In this document: positions 8,033 through 16,438 of the stretch, piece by piece
How the letters are laid out: each line of letters begins with the position of its first letter
Position numbering within the stretch: the stretch's first letter is position 1
NCBI GenBank assembly: GCA_035606355.1
Contig: DATNFO010000031.1
Location: 1-64,000, forward strand
Length of the DNA: 64,000 bases
Source: Sulfopaludibacter sp035606355
Lineage (GTDB): Bacteria; Acidobacteriota; Terriglobia; Bryobacterales; Bryobacteraceae
Direction of reading: 5' to 3'
Notes under the pieces: generated by a model
The model's input: only the letters and a program-made list of their open reading frames with translations
Told to the model about the DNA's origin: nothing
Databases searched by the model: none
Made by a program: the position numbers and the translations under genes

Positions 8033-9538
8033 TTATGCGGCCGGCGATACCGTTACCTTGTGGGTTCGCCCGTTCAACTTCACGTCGTATGTGACGGCGG
8101 TGCACACGGGGCCATTCCCGTTGCCCGCCGGCGGCGCCGCCGGCGCTTCTACCGGCTTCGCGCCCGGATCTCTGCTCAGGTTCTTCGGCCCCTGCTCGCG
8201 AGTGCCGAAAAACTTAGGCGCCACTTGCGGAAACATGGCGTACGTGAGCACATCCTCGTCGCTGCCATTGCATCCCTTCAACTCCAGAGCCGCCGACCGC
8301 AGCTTCTGCCATTCCGGTTGCAGCAAATCCGCGGGCCGCACGCTGATCGGGTCCTTCTTCGTTTGCATGGCGGCCATCTCGATCAATCGCCGGTCGCGCC
8401 GCCCGATCGTCTCGCCGTAATACCCCAGCATCAGATCGCTGAACTCGCCGGTCAACACCTTGTACCGGCCCATCATCACGTTGAACACCGCCTGCGACCC
8501 CACAATCTGGCTGCTCGGCGTGACCAGCGGCGGATACCCCGCATCCTTGCGCACGCGCGGCACCTCTTCCAACACTTCCTGCAGCTTGTCCGCCGCGCCT
8601 TGCTGCTTGAGCTGGCTTTCCATATTGGAGATCATGCCGCCCGGTATCTGGCTCTGGAAAATCTCCGTCTCCACGCCCGTGATGTTGGAGAGGAACTCCT
8701 GATACCGCGGCCTCACGGTATTGAAATACCGCTTCAGCCTGAGCAGCCGCGCCGCGTCGAGCTCGGTTGTGTACCCGGTGCCTTCCAGCATCTCGACCAG
8801 GCTCTCCGTCGGGTTGTGGCCCGGACCCAGGCTCAGCGAGCTGATTGCCGTATCCACGCAATCGGCCCCGCCTTCGATCGCCTTCATGAGGCTCACCATG
8901 GTCACGCCCGTGGTGGCATGCACATGCACATGCACACGAATGTCGCCGCATGCTTCCTTGATGCCCTTGACGATGTCGTATGCCGGTTGCGGCTTCAGCA
9001 GCGCGGCCATGTCTTTGATGCAGATGGAATCGCAGCCGAGCTCCATCAGTTGCTCAGCCATCTCCACGAATTGCGTCGTCGTATGCAGCGGACTCACCGT
9101 GTAGCAGATCGTGCCCTGCGCGTGCTTCCCCGTGCGTCGAACCGCGGCCACGCTCCGGCGCAGGTTGCGTATATCGTTCAGCGCATCGAACACGCGAAAC
9201 ACGTCCATGCCGTTGGCGGCCGCTTTTTCCACGAAACGATCCACCACCGTGTCTTCGTAGTGCCGGTAGCCCAGCAGATTCTGCCCGCGCAACAGCATCT
9301 GCAGTCGCGTGTTCGGCATCAGTTTGCGAAACGTCCGCAAGCGCTCCCATGGGTCTTCATTGAGGAAGCGGATGCAGGCGTCGAACGTCGCGCCGCCCCA
9401 GCACTCCACGCTCCAGAAGCCTGCCGCATCCAGGTTCGCGCACGCCGGAACCATATCCTCCATCGCCATACGCGTCGCCATCAGGCTCTGATGCGCATCG
9501 CGAAGAATCAGTTCGGTTACATCAATTTTCTTAGCCAT
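8033..9538 (-). CDS. Methylmalonyl-CoA:pyruvate transcarboxylase, 5S subunit
   Basis: This 501-aa carboxyltransferase domain protein carboxylates pyruvate to oxaloacetate from carboxybiotin. RDAHQSLMATRM at residues 10-21, ECWGGATFDACIRFLNEDPW, LRGQNLLGYRHY, the KDMAALLKPQPAYD segment with the carbamylated Lys, and the metal-ligand histidines HVHVHATTG are all present. It reads almost residue for residue like the propionibacterial 5S chain, including a C-terminal YDVKLNGRTHKVTV strand that mimics a carrier N terminus but has no biotin Lys. The start at 9538 overlaps the rex stop by 8 bp; upstream codons in this frame belong to rex sequence. Confidence 0.93.
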   Translation of the reverse strand: MAKKIDVTELILRDAHQSLMATRMAMEDMVPACANLDAAGFWSVECWGGATFDACIRFLNEDPWERLRTFRKLMPNTRLQMLLRGQNLLGYRHYEDTVVDRFVEKAAANGMDVFRVFDALNDIRNLRRSVAAVRRTGKHAQGTICYTVSPLHTTTQFVEMAEQLMELGCDSICIKDMAALLKPQPAYDIVKGIKEACGDIRVHVHVHATTGVTMVSLMKAIEGGADCVDTAISSLSLGPGHNPTESLVEMLEGTGYTTELDAARLLRLKRYFNTVRPRYQEFLSNITGVETEIFQSQIPGGMISNMESQLKQQGAADKLQEVLEEVPRVRKDAGYPPLVTPSSQIVGSQAVFNVMMGRYKVLTGEFSDLMLGYYGETIGRRDRRLIEMAAMQTKKDPISVRPADLLQPEWQKLRSAALELKGCNGSDEDVLTYAMFPQVAPKFFGTREQGPKNLSRDPGAKPVEAPAAPPAGNGNGPVCTAVTYDVKLNGRTHKVTVSPAA

Positions 9539-10217
9539 GTGTTGTGTCCTCGTTCCGCCGCTCGGCGCTGAGCATCCGTTCCAACCGGAACGAAAGAGAG
9601 GCCAGCGAGTGATACAAATCCTCGTTCTGCACAATCACGCTCACCGGGGTACGCAGATGAACCGGAGCAAAATTCCAAATCGCCCGAATCCCTCCCGCCA
9701 CCATTCGATCCGCGACCTCCTGCGCCGCCGCCGATGGTGTCGCGATTACCCCCAGCCGGATGCCCTTCGCGGCGCAGAACGGAGCAAGTTCATCCAGATG
9801 CTTCACTTCGACGCCGGCCAGCGGCCTGCCCACTTTCTCCCTATCCGCGTCGAACGCAGCCACCACCCGCAAGCCCAATTCCCGGAACTTCCGGTACCCC
9901 AGCAAGGCCGTCCCCAGACTTCCCGCGCCCACCAGTACAGCTTCGTTAATCTCGTGCCAGCCCAGGAACTTTTCAATCCACCGCACCAGGGTCTCCAGCG
10001 GGTAGCCCACTTTCGGCTTGCCGACGATTCCCGTAACTTCAATGTCCTTACGCACTTGCGTCGGGTCGAGGTTAAGAGCCTCGGCAATCACTGTGGTGGA
10101 AACGGTCTGCACACCGGTATCGAGCATGGCGTGCAGCAAGTGGTAGTAGATGGGAAGCCGGCGAATGCTCGCATCCGGAATCTTGTAAAGCTTGGTAGTG
10201 GATTCGAGTCGCCGCAT
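9531..10217 (-). CDS. rex: Redox-sensing transcriptional repressor Rex
   Basis: The 228-aa protein has an N-terminal winged helix (about residues 14-85: IPDASIRRLPIYYHLL, then the recognition region LDPTQVRKDIEVTG) followed by a Rossmann domain with AVLVGAGSLGTALLGY near residue 94. It ends in a domain-swap helix. Rex binds DNA when NADH/NAD+ is low and is released by NADH. It is the first gene of the operon and overlaps the transcarboxylase 5S start by 8 bp, so regulator and pathway are co-translated. Autoregulation of the whole propionate module is a reasonable inference. Confidence 0.95.
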   Translation of the reverse strand: MRRLESTTKLYKIPDASIRRLPIYYHLLHAMLDTGVQTVSTTVIAEALNLDPTQVRKDIEVTGIVGKPKVGYPLETLVRWIEKFLGWHEINEAVLVGAGSLGTALLGYRKFRELGLRVVAAFDADREKVGRPLAGVEVKHLDELAPFCAAKGIRLGVIATPSAAAQEVADRMVAGGIRAIWNFAPVHLRTPVSVIVQNEDLYHSLASLSFRLERMLSAERRNEDTTHG

Positions 10218-10251
10218 ATCGAGAATCTTTTATCGAGAAAGTCTTCTCGAT
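10218..10251. promoter_or_regulatory. ATCGAGAA repeat cluster immediately upstream of rex
   Basis: The + strand shows atcgagaat at 10218-10226 and the near-perfect inverted repeat atcgagaaagtcttctcgat at 10232-10251. That makes three ATCGAGAA-type half sites directly abutting the rex start at 10217. They overlap the expected RBS and leader, so they look like an operator or a leader hairpin. The usual Rex site (TTGTGA-N6-TCACAA) is present only as a single half, tcacaa at 10261-10266. Confidence 0.5.
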
Positions 10252-10301
10252 TCCAGAATATCACAAAAGGACAAAAAGAGGCGAAACTATTCAAACCTGA
10301 T

Positions 10302-10426
10302 GCATCGCATTTCACCACAGAGACGCAGAGGAACACAGAGGTTCACAGAGAACACATCAGGAACGCCCTTTCGTTTTCTCTGTGCCCTCTCAGCGTCCTC
10401 TGCGTCTCTGCGGTGAGATGCGATGC
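10302..10426. repeat. Dispersed intergenic repeat, copy 2, as a long inverted repeat
   Basis: The left arm gcatcgcatttcaccacaga followed by gacgcagagg pairs with the right arm cctctgcgtctctgcggtga followed by gatgcgatgc. Together they give imperfect arms of about 40 nt around a central region of about 45 nt. The arms carry the same words as the copies at 791-860 and 15141-15427. It fills the spacer between the lyase operon and rex. Confidence 0.8.
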
Positions 10427-10445
10427 CTCTACCAACGCACCACCG

Positions 10446-10703
10446 TCACAACAAGTGCGCGTACTCCGCCGGATCCAACCCGAACCGCTCCATCTGCCTC
10501 GGCAGGTCTGCTCGCAGCGCCTCGGGAGTCTCCCCAACCCAAGCCGCGATCACCGTCTCGACGCCCACTCGCCGCTTATCCTCGCTCTCCGCCATCGACT
10601 CGGCAACCTCCCGCAGGCGCCGCTCCGTATCCTCGCGGACAGGCCGCGGCGTCTGCGCCAGCACCTGATTCAGGAAGTCCTCCGCTGCGTCGTTCCAGTT
10701 CAT
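10446..10703 (-). CDS. Small PCP_red-like protein
   Basis: This 85-aa protein starts MNWNDAAEDFLNQV and has an Arg-rich helix (PVREDTERRLREVAESMA) resembling the small domain found at the C terminus of protochlorophyllide/nitrogenase-like reductase subunits (PCP_red). A free-standing role is unknown and no chlorophyll genes are near. The frame is open further upstream into the lyase gene, but the ATG at 10703 is preferred because it overlaps the lyase stop by 4 bp. It is probably co-translated with the lyase. The family assignment is tentative. Confidence 0.55.
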   Translation of the reverse strand: MNWNDAAEDFLNQVLAQTPRPVREDTERRLREVAESMAESEDKRRVGVETVIAAWVGETPEALRADLPRQMERFGLDPAEYAHLL

Positions 10704-12193
10704 CCCAGATCTCCCCTCTGTATCTTCGCGGTCACCGCCGCAATTTCGTGCTCCAGAGCCGCGTCCTTTTCCTGAAACGCCGCCACCTGCCGCACCGACT
10801 CGTACACCCGCCGCGATCCGGCCCCCAGCTTTTCCGGTCCGCCCCGCAAATCCACCGCCTGCGCACTTGCCAGCAGCAGCATCGACGCCGCGTTGCGAGT
10901 GCACTCCAGCGCATCCATCGCCGTAACCGCCGAGTGCATGCCCAAACTCACCACGTCCTGGTTGTACTGCTCAGTCGGCAGTGAATGAATCGAGCTCGCG
11001 CCCGCCATCTGCCGCACTGCCGCCGTCAGCGCGGTGATGCTGAGCTGAATCGCCTTGAAGCCGGAGTTCGGACCCGGCTCCGGCGTTAGATTCGCCGGCA
11101 GGCCCCCGTTGAAGCGATCGTCCACCAGCACCGCGATCACCGCGTGAGCCCAATTCGCCATCGCCGCGAAATCCAGCTTCCACGTGTCCAGCAGCCGCGA
11201 GATGTGGCCGCCGTAAAAATTCCCGGCCTTGTACAGTGCGCCGCTCTCAGGGTCCACCAGCGGATTGTCGTTCGCTGAATTGATCTCGCGTTCCAGCGTC
11301 GGCCGCGCGTCCTCCAGCGCTTCCCAAACCTGACCGAGCCCCTGCGGAACACACCGCAGCGAGTAGCACGATTGCCCGCCCGACGCCTGCGTGTATCCCG
11401 ACCCCTGCAGCATTTCGCGCAGAAACGCCGCCACCGCCACCTGGCCCGGATGCGGCTTCAACTCATGCACCCACGCCGCAAATGGAAGATCGGGCGCCTC
11501 CAATGCCTCTATGGAAAGCGCGACCGCGCCGAGCAGCGCCCGCAGCACGCGCCGCGCATCGAACCACACCAGCGCCGCCACTCCGGTCATGAAGGTGGTG
11601 CCATTGATCAGCGCCAGACCCTCTTTCGCCAGGAACCGCACGGGACGCAATCCCGCCGCTTCCAGAGCTTCCATCGCGGGCAATCGCCGGCCCTGAAACT
11701 CAGCCTCGCCCTGACCCGCCAGCACCCGGCCGATGTACGCGGACGGCATTAAATCCCCAGACGCGCCCACACTCCCGTACCGCGGCACGATCGGAGTCAC
11801 TCCGCGATTCAGTAGCGCCGCCAGCGCATCCACCAGCTCATTGCGCACCGCGGAAGCGCCGGTCGCGAACGTCACCACGCGCAACAGCGCCGCTGCTCGT
11901 ACGACGTCGTTCGGCAGCGGCGCGCCGGTCGCACATCCCAGGTACCGTACGATGTTGTGTTGCAGCAGATCCATCTGCTCCGGCGCCAGCGAAATCCCCA
12001 CATTGCCGCCGACCCCTGTATTGACGCCGTAAATGCGCTCGCCGCGCCGCAGCAGATCCTCCAGCGCCGCGCGCCCTTTCGCGATCCGCGACCGCGCTCC
12101 TCCGGTAAGCCGCACCTCCGCGCCGCCGCGCGCAACCTGAATCACAGCCTCGACCGGGAGCGGATCCGCCCCCACCACCACCATTTGGCGCAT
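10700..12193 (-). CDS. MIO-type aromatic amino acid ammonia-lyase (HAL/PAL family)
   Basis: This 497-aa lyase forms its own methylidene-imidazolone electrophile from Ala-Ser-Gly at 144-146 (GSVGASGDLMP). The catalytic Tyr loop IYGVNTGVGG is at 54-63, and QYNQD and the ENPL-equivalent SANDNPLVD are present. The substrate-selectivity position, Ser-His in histidine lyases, is Tyr84-Leu85 here, closer to the Phe-Leu pair of phenylalanine lyases. No hutU, hutI or hutG genes are nearby, so histidine catabolism is doubtful. Phenylalanine or tyrosine deamination, or an aminomutase, is possible. The genes on both sides are closely spaced (5 bp upstream, 4-bp overlap downstream). Confidence 0.85.
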   Translation of the reverse strand: MRQMVVVGADPLPVEAVIQVARGGAEVRLTGGARSRIAKGRAALEDLLRRGERIYGVNTGVGGNVGISLAPEQMDLLQHNIVRYLGCATGAPLPNDVVRAAALLRVVTFATGASAVRNELVDALAALLNRGVTPIVPRYGSVGASGDLMPSAYIGRVLAGQGEAEFQGRRLPAMEALEAAGLRPVRFLAKEGLALINGTTFMTGVAALVWFDARRVLRALLGAVALSIEALEAPDLPFAAWVHELKPHPGQVAVAAFLREMLQGSGYTQASGGQSCYSLRCVPQGLGQVWEALEDARPTLEREINSANDNPLVDPESGALYKAGNFYGGHISRLLDTWKLDFAAMANWAHAVIAVLVDDRFNGGLPANLTPEPGPNSGFKAIQLSITALTAAVRQMAGASSIHSLPTEQYNQDVVSLGMHSAVTAMDALECTRNAASMLLLASAQAVDLRGGPEKLGAGSRRVYESVRQVAAFQEKDAALEHEIAAVTAKIQRGDLG

Positions 12194-12198
12194 GTCCC

Positions 12199-13023
12199 TT
12201 ATTGCACCACGAACGTCTGCTTGCTCTCCGCCGTCTGATTCCCGACGGCGTCCTTCACCGTGATCAGCAACCCGTACTCGCCGGGTTTGACGTTCGATTG
12301 CAGCGCGACGCTGAACTCCGCCGGGAGATACTTCTTGGGATAGAACGATTCCGTCTGATCTCCCGCGGGGTCCGGCTGTGTAAACAACACCTTGCCCGTG
12401 CCGCTCAAAACGCTGAACTGATAACTTACATCCAGCTTATTCTTCGGCCCGAACTTATAACCCGTGATATCGAACTTAGCCCACAGCGTGTCGCCCGCAT
12501 GATATACCGGCTTATCCATCGGCTGAAGGTCGTTCTCGCTTTTGAAGTAACGGAAATTGCGGACCACCAGCTGATCGCTTGGTTCCACCGAATGACCCTT
12601 CACCAGAAACGGAACCGATAATTCCGTCGTCGTGTGCGCGATCAAATCCTCGGCCTTCACCAGAATCTTGAAGGTTCCCGATTCCCCCAGCGGTGGAATC
12701 GCGATCTCCGTCGCCACACGCGGCATCCAATCCTTATCCTGCACGGTTACTTCGTCGGAAACCTCGTTCTTATAGGGTTCGGCGAGGGGCACGCCGCTCG
12801 GGTCGAACGGCTGCACCGAATATGCCACGTGGATCTTCTCTTCCGGCGTCTTGGTGAATCCCGAGATCCGGCAACTGAAGAAAATAACCTCGCCGGGCGT
12901 ATGTTGAAAATTCGGCGGATCGCTCGCCCCGCCATCCATCTGGCTCAGTATCGGATTGACGATCTGCAGCGCGGGCGCGGCGCAGAGAACGGGCAGAAGC
13001 CCCAGCAAAACTAGCGGGCGCAT
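12199..13023 (-). CDS. Exported protein with Ig-like/beta-sandwich repeats
   Basis: The 274-aa product starts at MRPLVLLGLLPVLCAAPA, a clean signal peptide; a longer start adds 7 residues with no benefit. The mature part has two similar all-beta segments, about residues 35-150 and 160-274. Each begins with a phrase about a charged strand (GEVIFFSCRISGF; GDTLWAKFDITGY) and ends in a strand closing a sandwich (GTFKILVKAED; GEYGLLITVKDAVGN). I do not recognise a named family. It is 5 bp upstream of the lyase gene and probably in the same transcript. Confidence 0.7.
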   Translation of the reverse strand: MRPLVLLGLLPVLCAAPALQIVNPILSQMDGGASDPPNFQHTPGEVIFFSCRISGFTKTPEEKIHVAYSVQPFDPSGVPLAEPYKNEVSDEVTVQDKDWMPRVATEIAIPPLGESGTFKILVKAEDLIAHTTTELSVPFLVKGHSVEPSDQLVVRNFRYFKSENDLQPMDKPVYHAGDTLWAKFDITGYKFGPKNKLDVSYQFSVLSGTGKVLFTQPDPAGDQTESFYPKKYLPAEFSVALQSNVKPGEYGLLITVKDAVGNQTAESKQTFVVQ

Positions 13024-13057
13024 GTTTACTTGCCTCGATTCCATTGTACGGCAGCGC

Positions 13058-15073
13058 TCAAAACCCCTCCGCGCGCACCGTCCACTTGTCTTTTGGAAAC
13101 GCGCCGAGAGTAACCATCTTCGCGACCGCGAGTAACAACGCGCCGTTGCCGGGTAAGTACACGGGTAAGTTGTCCCGCTGCCAGTTATGGCCGTTCGCGA
13201 GCCAGGTATTCTTCGGCGTATCCATCATCAGCGCATCGATTGCTTTCGCGCCTTCGCCGAGCGCGGCCGCCGTCATAGCCACCGCGCCGTAATCCCAGCC
13301 CCACGTGTCCGCCCATCGCCAGTCGCGAAAGACCCGGTCCAGTGTGCGGCGCATCGTTTCTTTATCGACCTTCGTTCCTGGCAGCACCCCGAGCGCATAG
13401 AGCATCGACGGATGATCGCGATTCCGCTCCGTGAACGTCTGCGGACAATTCTCATGCGCCAGATAGACGCCGTCGCCGACCGGCAGCTTCGCCAGATGCA
13501 GCCGCACATCTTCCCATCGCGGATGACGCGGCTGGCCCAGGCGCTCCCGCCACTGCTGCGCCGTCTCCAGCGCATCGGCGAAGTACTCGAGCTCGAACGT
13601 GGGGTTCCAGGTTTCCCGCGGTGGATGGTTCTCCTGCGCCGGAATCACCGGAGGTCCCAGAATGTATTCGCCGCGAGTGGTGTCCAGCCACGCGAACGTC
13701 GCCAGGAAATCGGCCGACGAAAACACCAGGTCGCGATACCTCTCCAGCGTGGCACGCGAGGGATGCGCCTTGTAACAAAGCTCCGCCATCGCAATCGGGT
13801 GCGGCTGCTGCCACACCAGCAGAGGACCGATCGGAGAAGGACTTTCGCGGCCTTCCGCCGCCGTCATCTTCGGCCACCGCGTTCCTGCATAGCCCTGTTG
13901 TTGCGCGCGCTGCCGCGCCGAAGGCAGAATCGCCGCATACCATGGCAAACTGCGCTCCAACAGGTGCGCGCGGCCCCACACGGCGAAGTGCGCCGCGTGC
14001 CAGAAATGCATCTCCAGGTGAAACTTGCCGTACCAGCTATTGCACGTCAGTCCGGTCTCCGCGGGAGGCAGCGTTCCCGCGCATTGAATGGCCGTCTGGT
14101 ACTGCGACAGCACGACACGCCGCTCCAGTTCGCGCGCCCGCTCGTCCTCGCTCCCTCGAAAACTGACCGTCGCGCCGCTGTTCCAGAATCGAGGCCACGC
14201 GTCCCGCGATGCGGCGAACACGCGCGAGGCCGAAGGCGCCTCCCGCCGCCGGTATGCGCACACGAAGTCGAGCCCCGAACCCGCCGGATGCAGCACGAAA
14301 CGGTGCGTCGCCTCGCGCTTCATCGCCGCCCGGCGCTGCCAGGAAATCGCGACCGTGTACTCCTCGCCGTCCAATCGCCGCCGCAGCACGAGTTGCGACG
14401 TCGAGTGCACCAGCACCTCGGTGCGATGCTTGGCCGGGCTCCGCCAGTCCGCCCCGCTCATGCCCGGCGATCCGTAGGGAAACTCGAAGCATACCGGCAA
14501 TTTCCCGCGCACCGATACCGCGAGCGCGTCCATGGACGGATGAACGCATGTGTCCACCACGATGCGCTCGTCCTTGCAGGTGTACTCGCTGTGCAGAATT
14601 CCGTTCCACAGATTGAGCGTCTGGAAAATGCCCGCGACCTGCTCCGGATCGTCGATGACAAAGCCCACGCGGCCCAGATGAAACTTATGCGGATTCTCGC
14701 GCAGCCAGTCATACAGAGGTTTCTGCCCGTCGGAAGAAACGGGATAGAACACCTGGCGGCCATGCGTGTCGAACCCGGTCATCCGGAAATCGGCCGGCTT
14801 CTTACCTGTCTCATTAGGGGAACTGTGCCAACCCCACTGAGCCATCGTGCAGAGAGGCATCTTGGCGTCGTACAGTTCAGGAAAACTCTGCAAGCCTGTC
14901 ACATCCGCCGTAAACGCAAACTCGCCATTCCCCACGGAAAGAGGAGACTGCATGTCGAACGCCGTCAGAGTGGGATTATGCCGCCGAACCAAAGCGTGCC
15001 GGTCAATGCGCCCGCCCGGCTGAGCGGCAGCCGCCACAGGCGCCGCCAGAAACTGCCGCCGAGAAAGGGCCAT
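13058..15073 (-). CDS. Tat-exported (alpha/alpha)6-barrel glycoside hydrolase, GH65-like
   Basis: The 671-aa protein begins with a short Tat-like leader (SRRQFLAAPVAAAA). The N-terminal beta domain starts with PLSVGNGEFAFTADVTGLQSF, and the C-terminal helical barrel holds WYGKFHLEMHFWH (residues near 385), TWNPTFELEYF and DTWGWDYGAVAMTA. The arrangement resembles GH65/GH95-type inverting glycosidases or phosphorylases acting on alpha-linked sugars, but the substrate cannot be read. It is the first gene of a four-gene minus-strand run ending at 10446. The 34-bp spacer to the next gene suggests cotranscription. Confidence 0.7.
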   Translation of the reverse strand: MALSRRQFLAAPVAAAAQPGGRIDRHALVRRHNPTLTAFDMQSPLSVGNGEFAFTADVTGLQSFPELYDAKMPLCTMAQWGWHSSPNETGKKPADFRMTGFDTHGRQVFYPVSSDGQKPLYDWLRENPHKFHLGRVGFVIDDPEQVAGIFQTLNLWNGILHSEYTCKDERIVVDTCVHPSMDALAVSVRGKLPVCFEFPYGSPGMSGADWRSPAKHRTEVLVHSTSQLVLRRRLDGEEYTVAISWQRRAAMKREATHRFVLHPAGSGLDFVCAYRRREAPSASRVFAASRDAWPRFWNSGATVSFRGSEDERARELERRVVLSQYQTAIQCAGTLPPAETGLTCNSWYGKFHLEMHFWHAAHFAVWGRAHLLERSLPWYAAILPSARQRAQQQGYAGTRWPKMTAAEGRESPSPIGPLLVWQQPHPIAMAELCYKAHPSRATLERYRDLVFSSADFLATFAWLDTTRGEYILGPPVIPAQENHPPRETWNPTFELEYFADALETAQQWRERLGQPRHPRWEDVRLHLAKLPVGDGVYLAHENCPQTFTERNRDHPSMLYALGVLPGTKVDKETMRRTLDRVFRDWRWADTWGWDYGAVAMTAAALGEGAKAIDALMMDTPKNTWLANGHNWQRDNLPVYLPGNGALLLAVAKMVTLGAFPKDKWTVRAEGF

Positions 15074-15140
15074 TAAATCCAGAATACCCTCAGCGGAGTC
15101 CGAGGGGAGAGCGTGCGGACCCCGAGCCAGCCTGACCCCC

Positions 15141-15427
15141 TATGTGTTCTCTGTGATCTCTCGGCGTCCTCTGCATTGCTATTCCGAGCTTTTTTTGTGG
15201 CCCGCGACGTCAGGTGCTGCCGAACCGCCCAGCGACGCGCCGGGGTGCCTTCCTCAAAGCCTCCGTGCCTTCGCGCCTCAGCGGTGATCCCGGTCTTCTC
15301 TGTGACCTCTCTGCGTTCTCAGCGTCTCTGTGGTTAATGCGCTGCCGCAAATCCACACGGAACGGCGGCCCAATCCGTTTGCGGCTTAGCCGCGCTGCGT
15401 CTCGGTGGTGAGATGCGATGCCGCACC
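15141..15427. repeat. Dispersed intergenic repeat, copy 3 (composite)
   Basis: The spacer 15074-15427 contains no gene. It holds three variants of the repeat: tctcggcgtcctctgc near 15160, tctctgcgttctcagcgtct near 15305, and ctgcgtctcggtggtgagat followed by gcgatgccgca near 15395-15425. It also carries cccaatccgtttgcggctta, shared with the 609-898 spacer. This copy is longer and more rearranged than the others. Confidence 0.75.
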
Positions 15428-16438
15428 CTACGCAATCAGCCTCAACGGCGACCGGCTCTCATGCTCCACCTGCGACATCGTGCACTGCTTCGGCGCCTTA
15501 TCCAGTCGCCACCGCAGCAGCTTCGTTCCATGCCGGAACCGCCCGCCCGTGAAGTGATCGAACTGCACCTCCACCACGAGCTTCGGGGCGAGCGGTTCGA
15601 ACTCCCCGCTGCGTTCCGTGCTCCACCGGCTCGGGCCGCCCGGCGCCTTCCCCGTGAATCCGGGCGGCTCGCGCAGCGCTTCCAGTTTCTTCGTCAACTC
15701 GCGCTTCTCTTCCGCCGGAATCGCGCTCGTGAAGCCCACGTGATGCAGCAGCCCGTCCTCGCCATAAAGCCCCAGCAGCAGCGACCCCACCAACTTCCCC
15801 TTGGTCGCATACCGGAAGCCGCCGACCACGCAATCCGCCGTCCGCAGATCCTTAATCTTCTGCATGCTCCCGGTCCGCTCGCCCGCCTCGTACAGCGCCT
15901 CGCGATTCTTTGCGATGATGCCGTCCAACCCGCCGCCCATGGTCCGCAGCCAGCGCCGCGCATCCTTCAAGGACTGCGTTGCCGGCGAGAGCCTCACCGC
16001 GTCCGAGAAGTACCGGGCGGCGAATTTCTCCAAACGCTCCCGCCGCTCCCGCAGCGGCTTGTCGAGCAGCATCGTGCCGCGCTCATCCTCCAGAAAATCG
16101 AACACCAGGTAGATCGCCGGATGTTTTTCGGACAGCATCTTCACACGGCTCGCCGCCGGATGCAACCGCAACTGCAATTCATTGAACACCAGGTCGCCAT
16201 CCACCGGAATTGCCAGTTCGCCATCCAGCACGAACCGGTGCGCCCCCAACTTGCGCAGCGCCTCCACAACATCCGGAAAGTACCGGCCCAGCGGCTGCCC
16301 GGCCTTCGACCACAACTCGATCTCATCCCCATCGCGTGAAGCAATGCAGCGGAAGCCGTCCCACTTCGGCTCATACTGCCACTCGTCGCCCTGCGGCAAC
16401 TCCGCCGCGGAGAGCGCCTCCATCGGCGCGATCTTCAT
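15428..16438 (-). CDS. ATP-dependent DNA ligase, LigD/LigC-like
   Basis: This 336-aa ligase has the nucleotidyltransferase motif I EPKWDGFR with the adenylated Lys near residue 25, VLDGELAI (motif III), a motif IV region DGIIAKN and motif V KIKDLRTADCVV. An OB-fold domain follows at the C terminus. It seals nicks and would act in end joining or gap repair. The start at 16438 (MKIAPMEAL) overlaps the polymerase stop by 4 bp. The two genes together equal a split LigD lacking the phosphoesterase module. No ku gene is visible in the window. Confidence 0.93.
   Translation of the reverse strand: MKIAPMEALSAAELPQGDEWQYEPKWDGFRCIASRDGDEIELWSKAGQPLGRYFPDVVEALRKLGAHRFVLDGELAIPVDGDLVFNELQLRLHPAASRVKMLSEKHPAIYLVFDFLEDERGTMLLDKPLRERRERLEKFAARYFSDAVRLSPATQSLKDARRWLRTMGGGLDGIIAKNREALYEAGERTGSMQKIKDLRTADCVVGGFRYATKGKLVGSLLLGLYGEDGLLHHVGFTSAIPAEEKRELTKKLEALREPPGFTGKAPGGPSRWSTERSGEFEPLAPKLVVEVQFDHFTGGRFRHGTKLLRWRLDKAPKQCTMSQVEHESRSPLRLIA

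Noticed and set aside
10253..10275. Canonical Rex operator upstream of rex
   Set aside because: Only one half site (tcacaa at 10261-10266) is present; the matching TTGTGA half at the right spacing is absent.
13187..15076. 629-codon plus-strand frame opposite the glycosidase
   Set aside because: Composition artefact; the minus-strand protein has a leader and recognisable barrel motifs.
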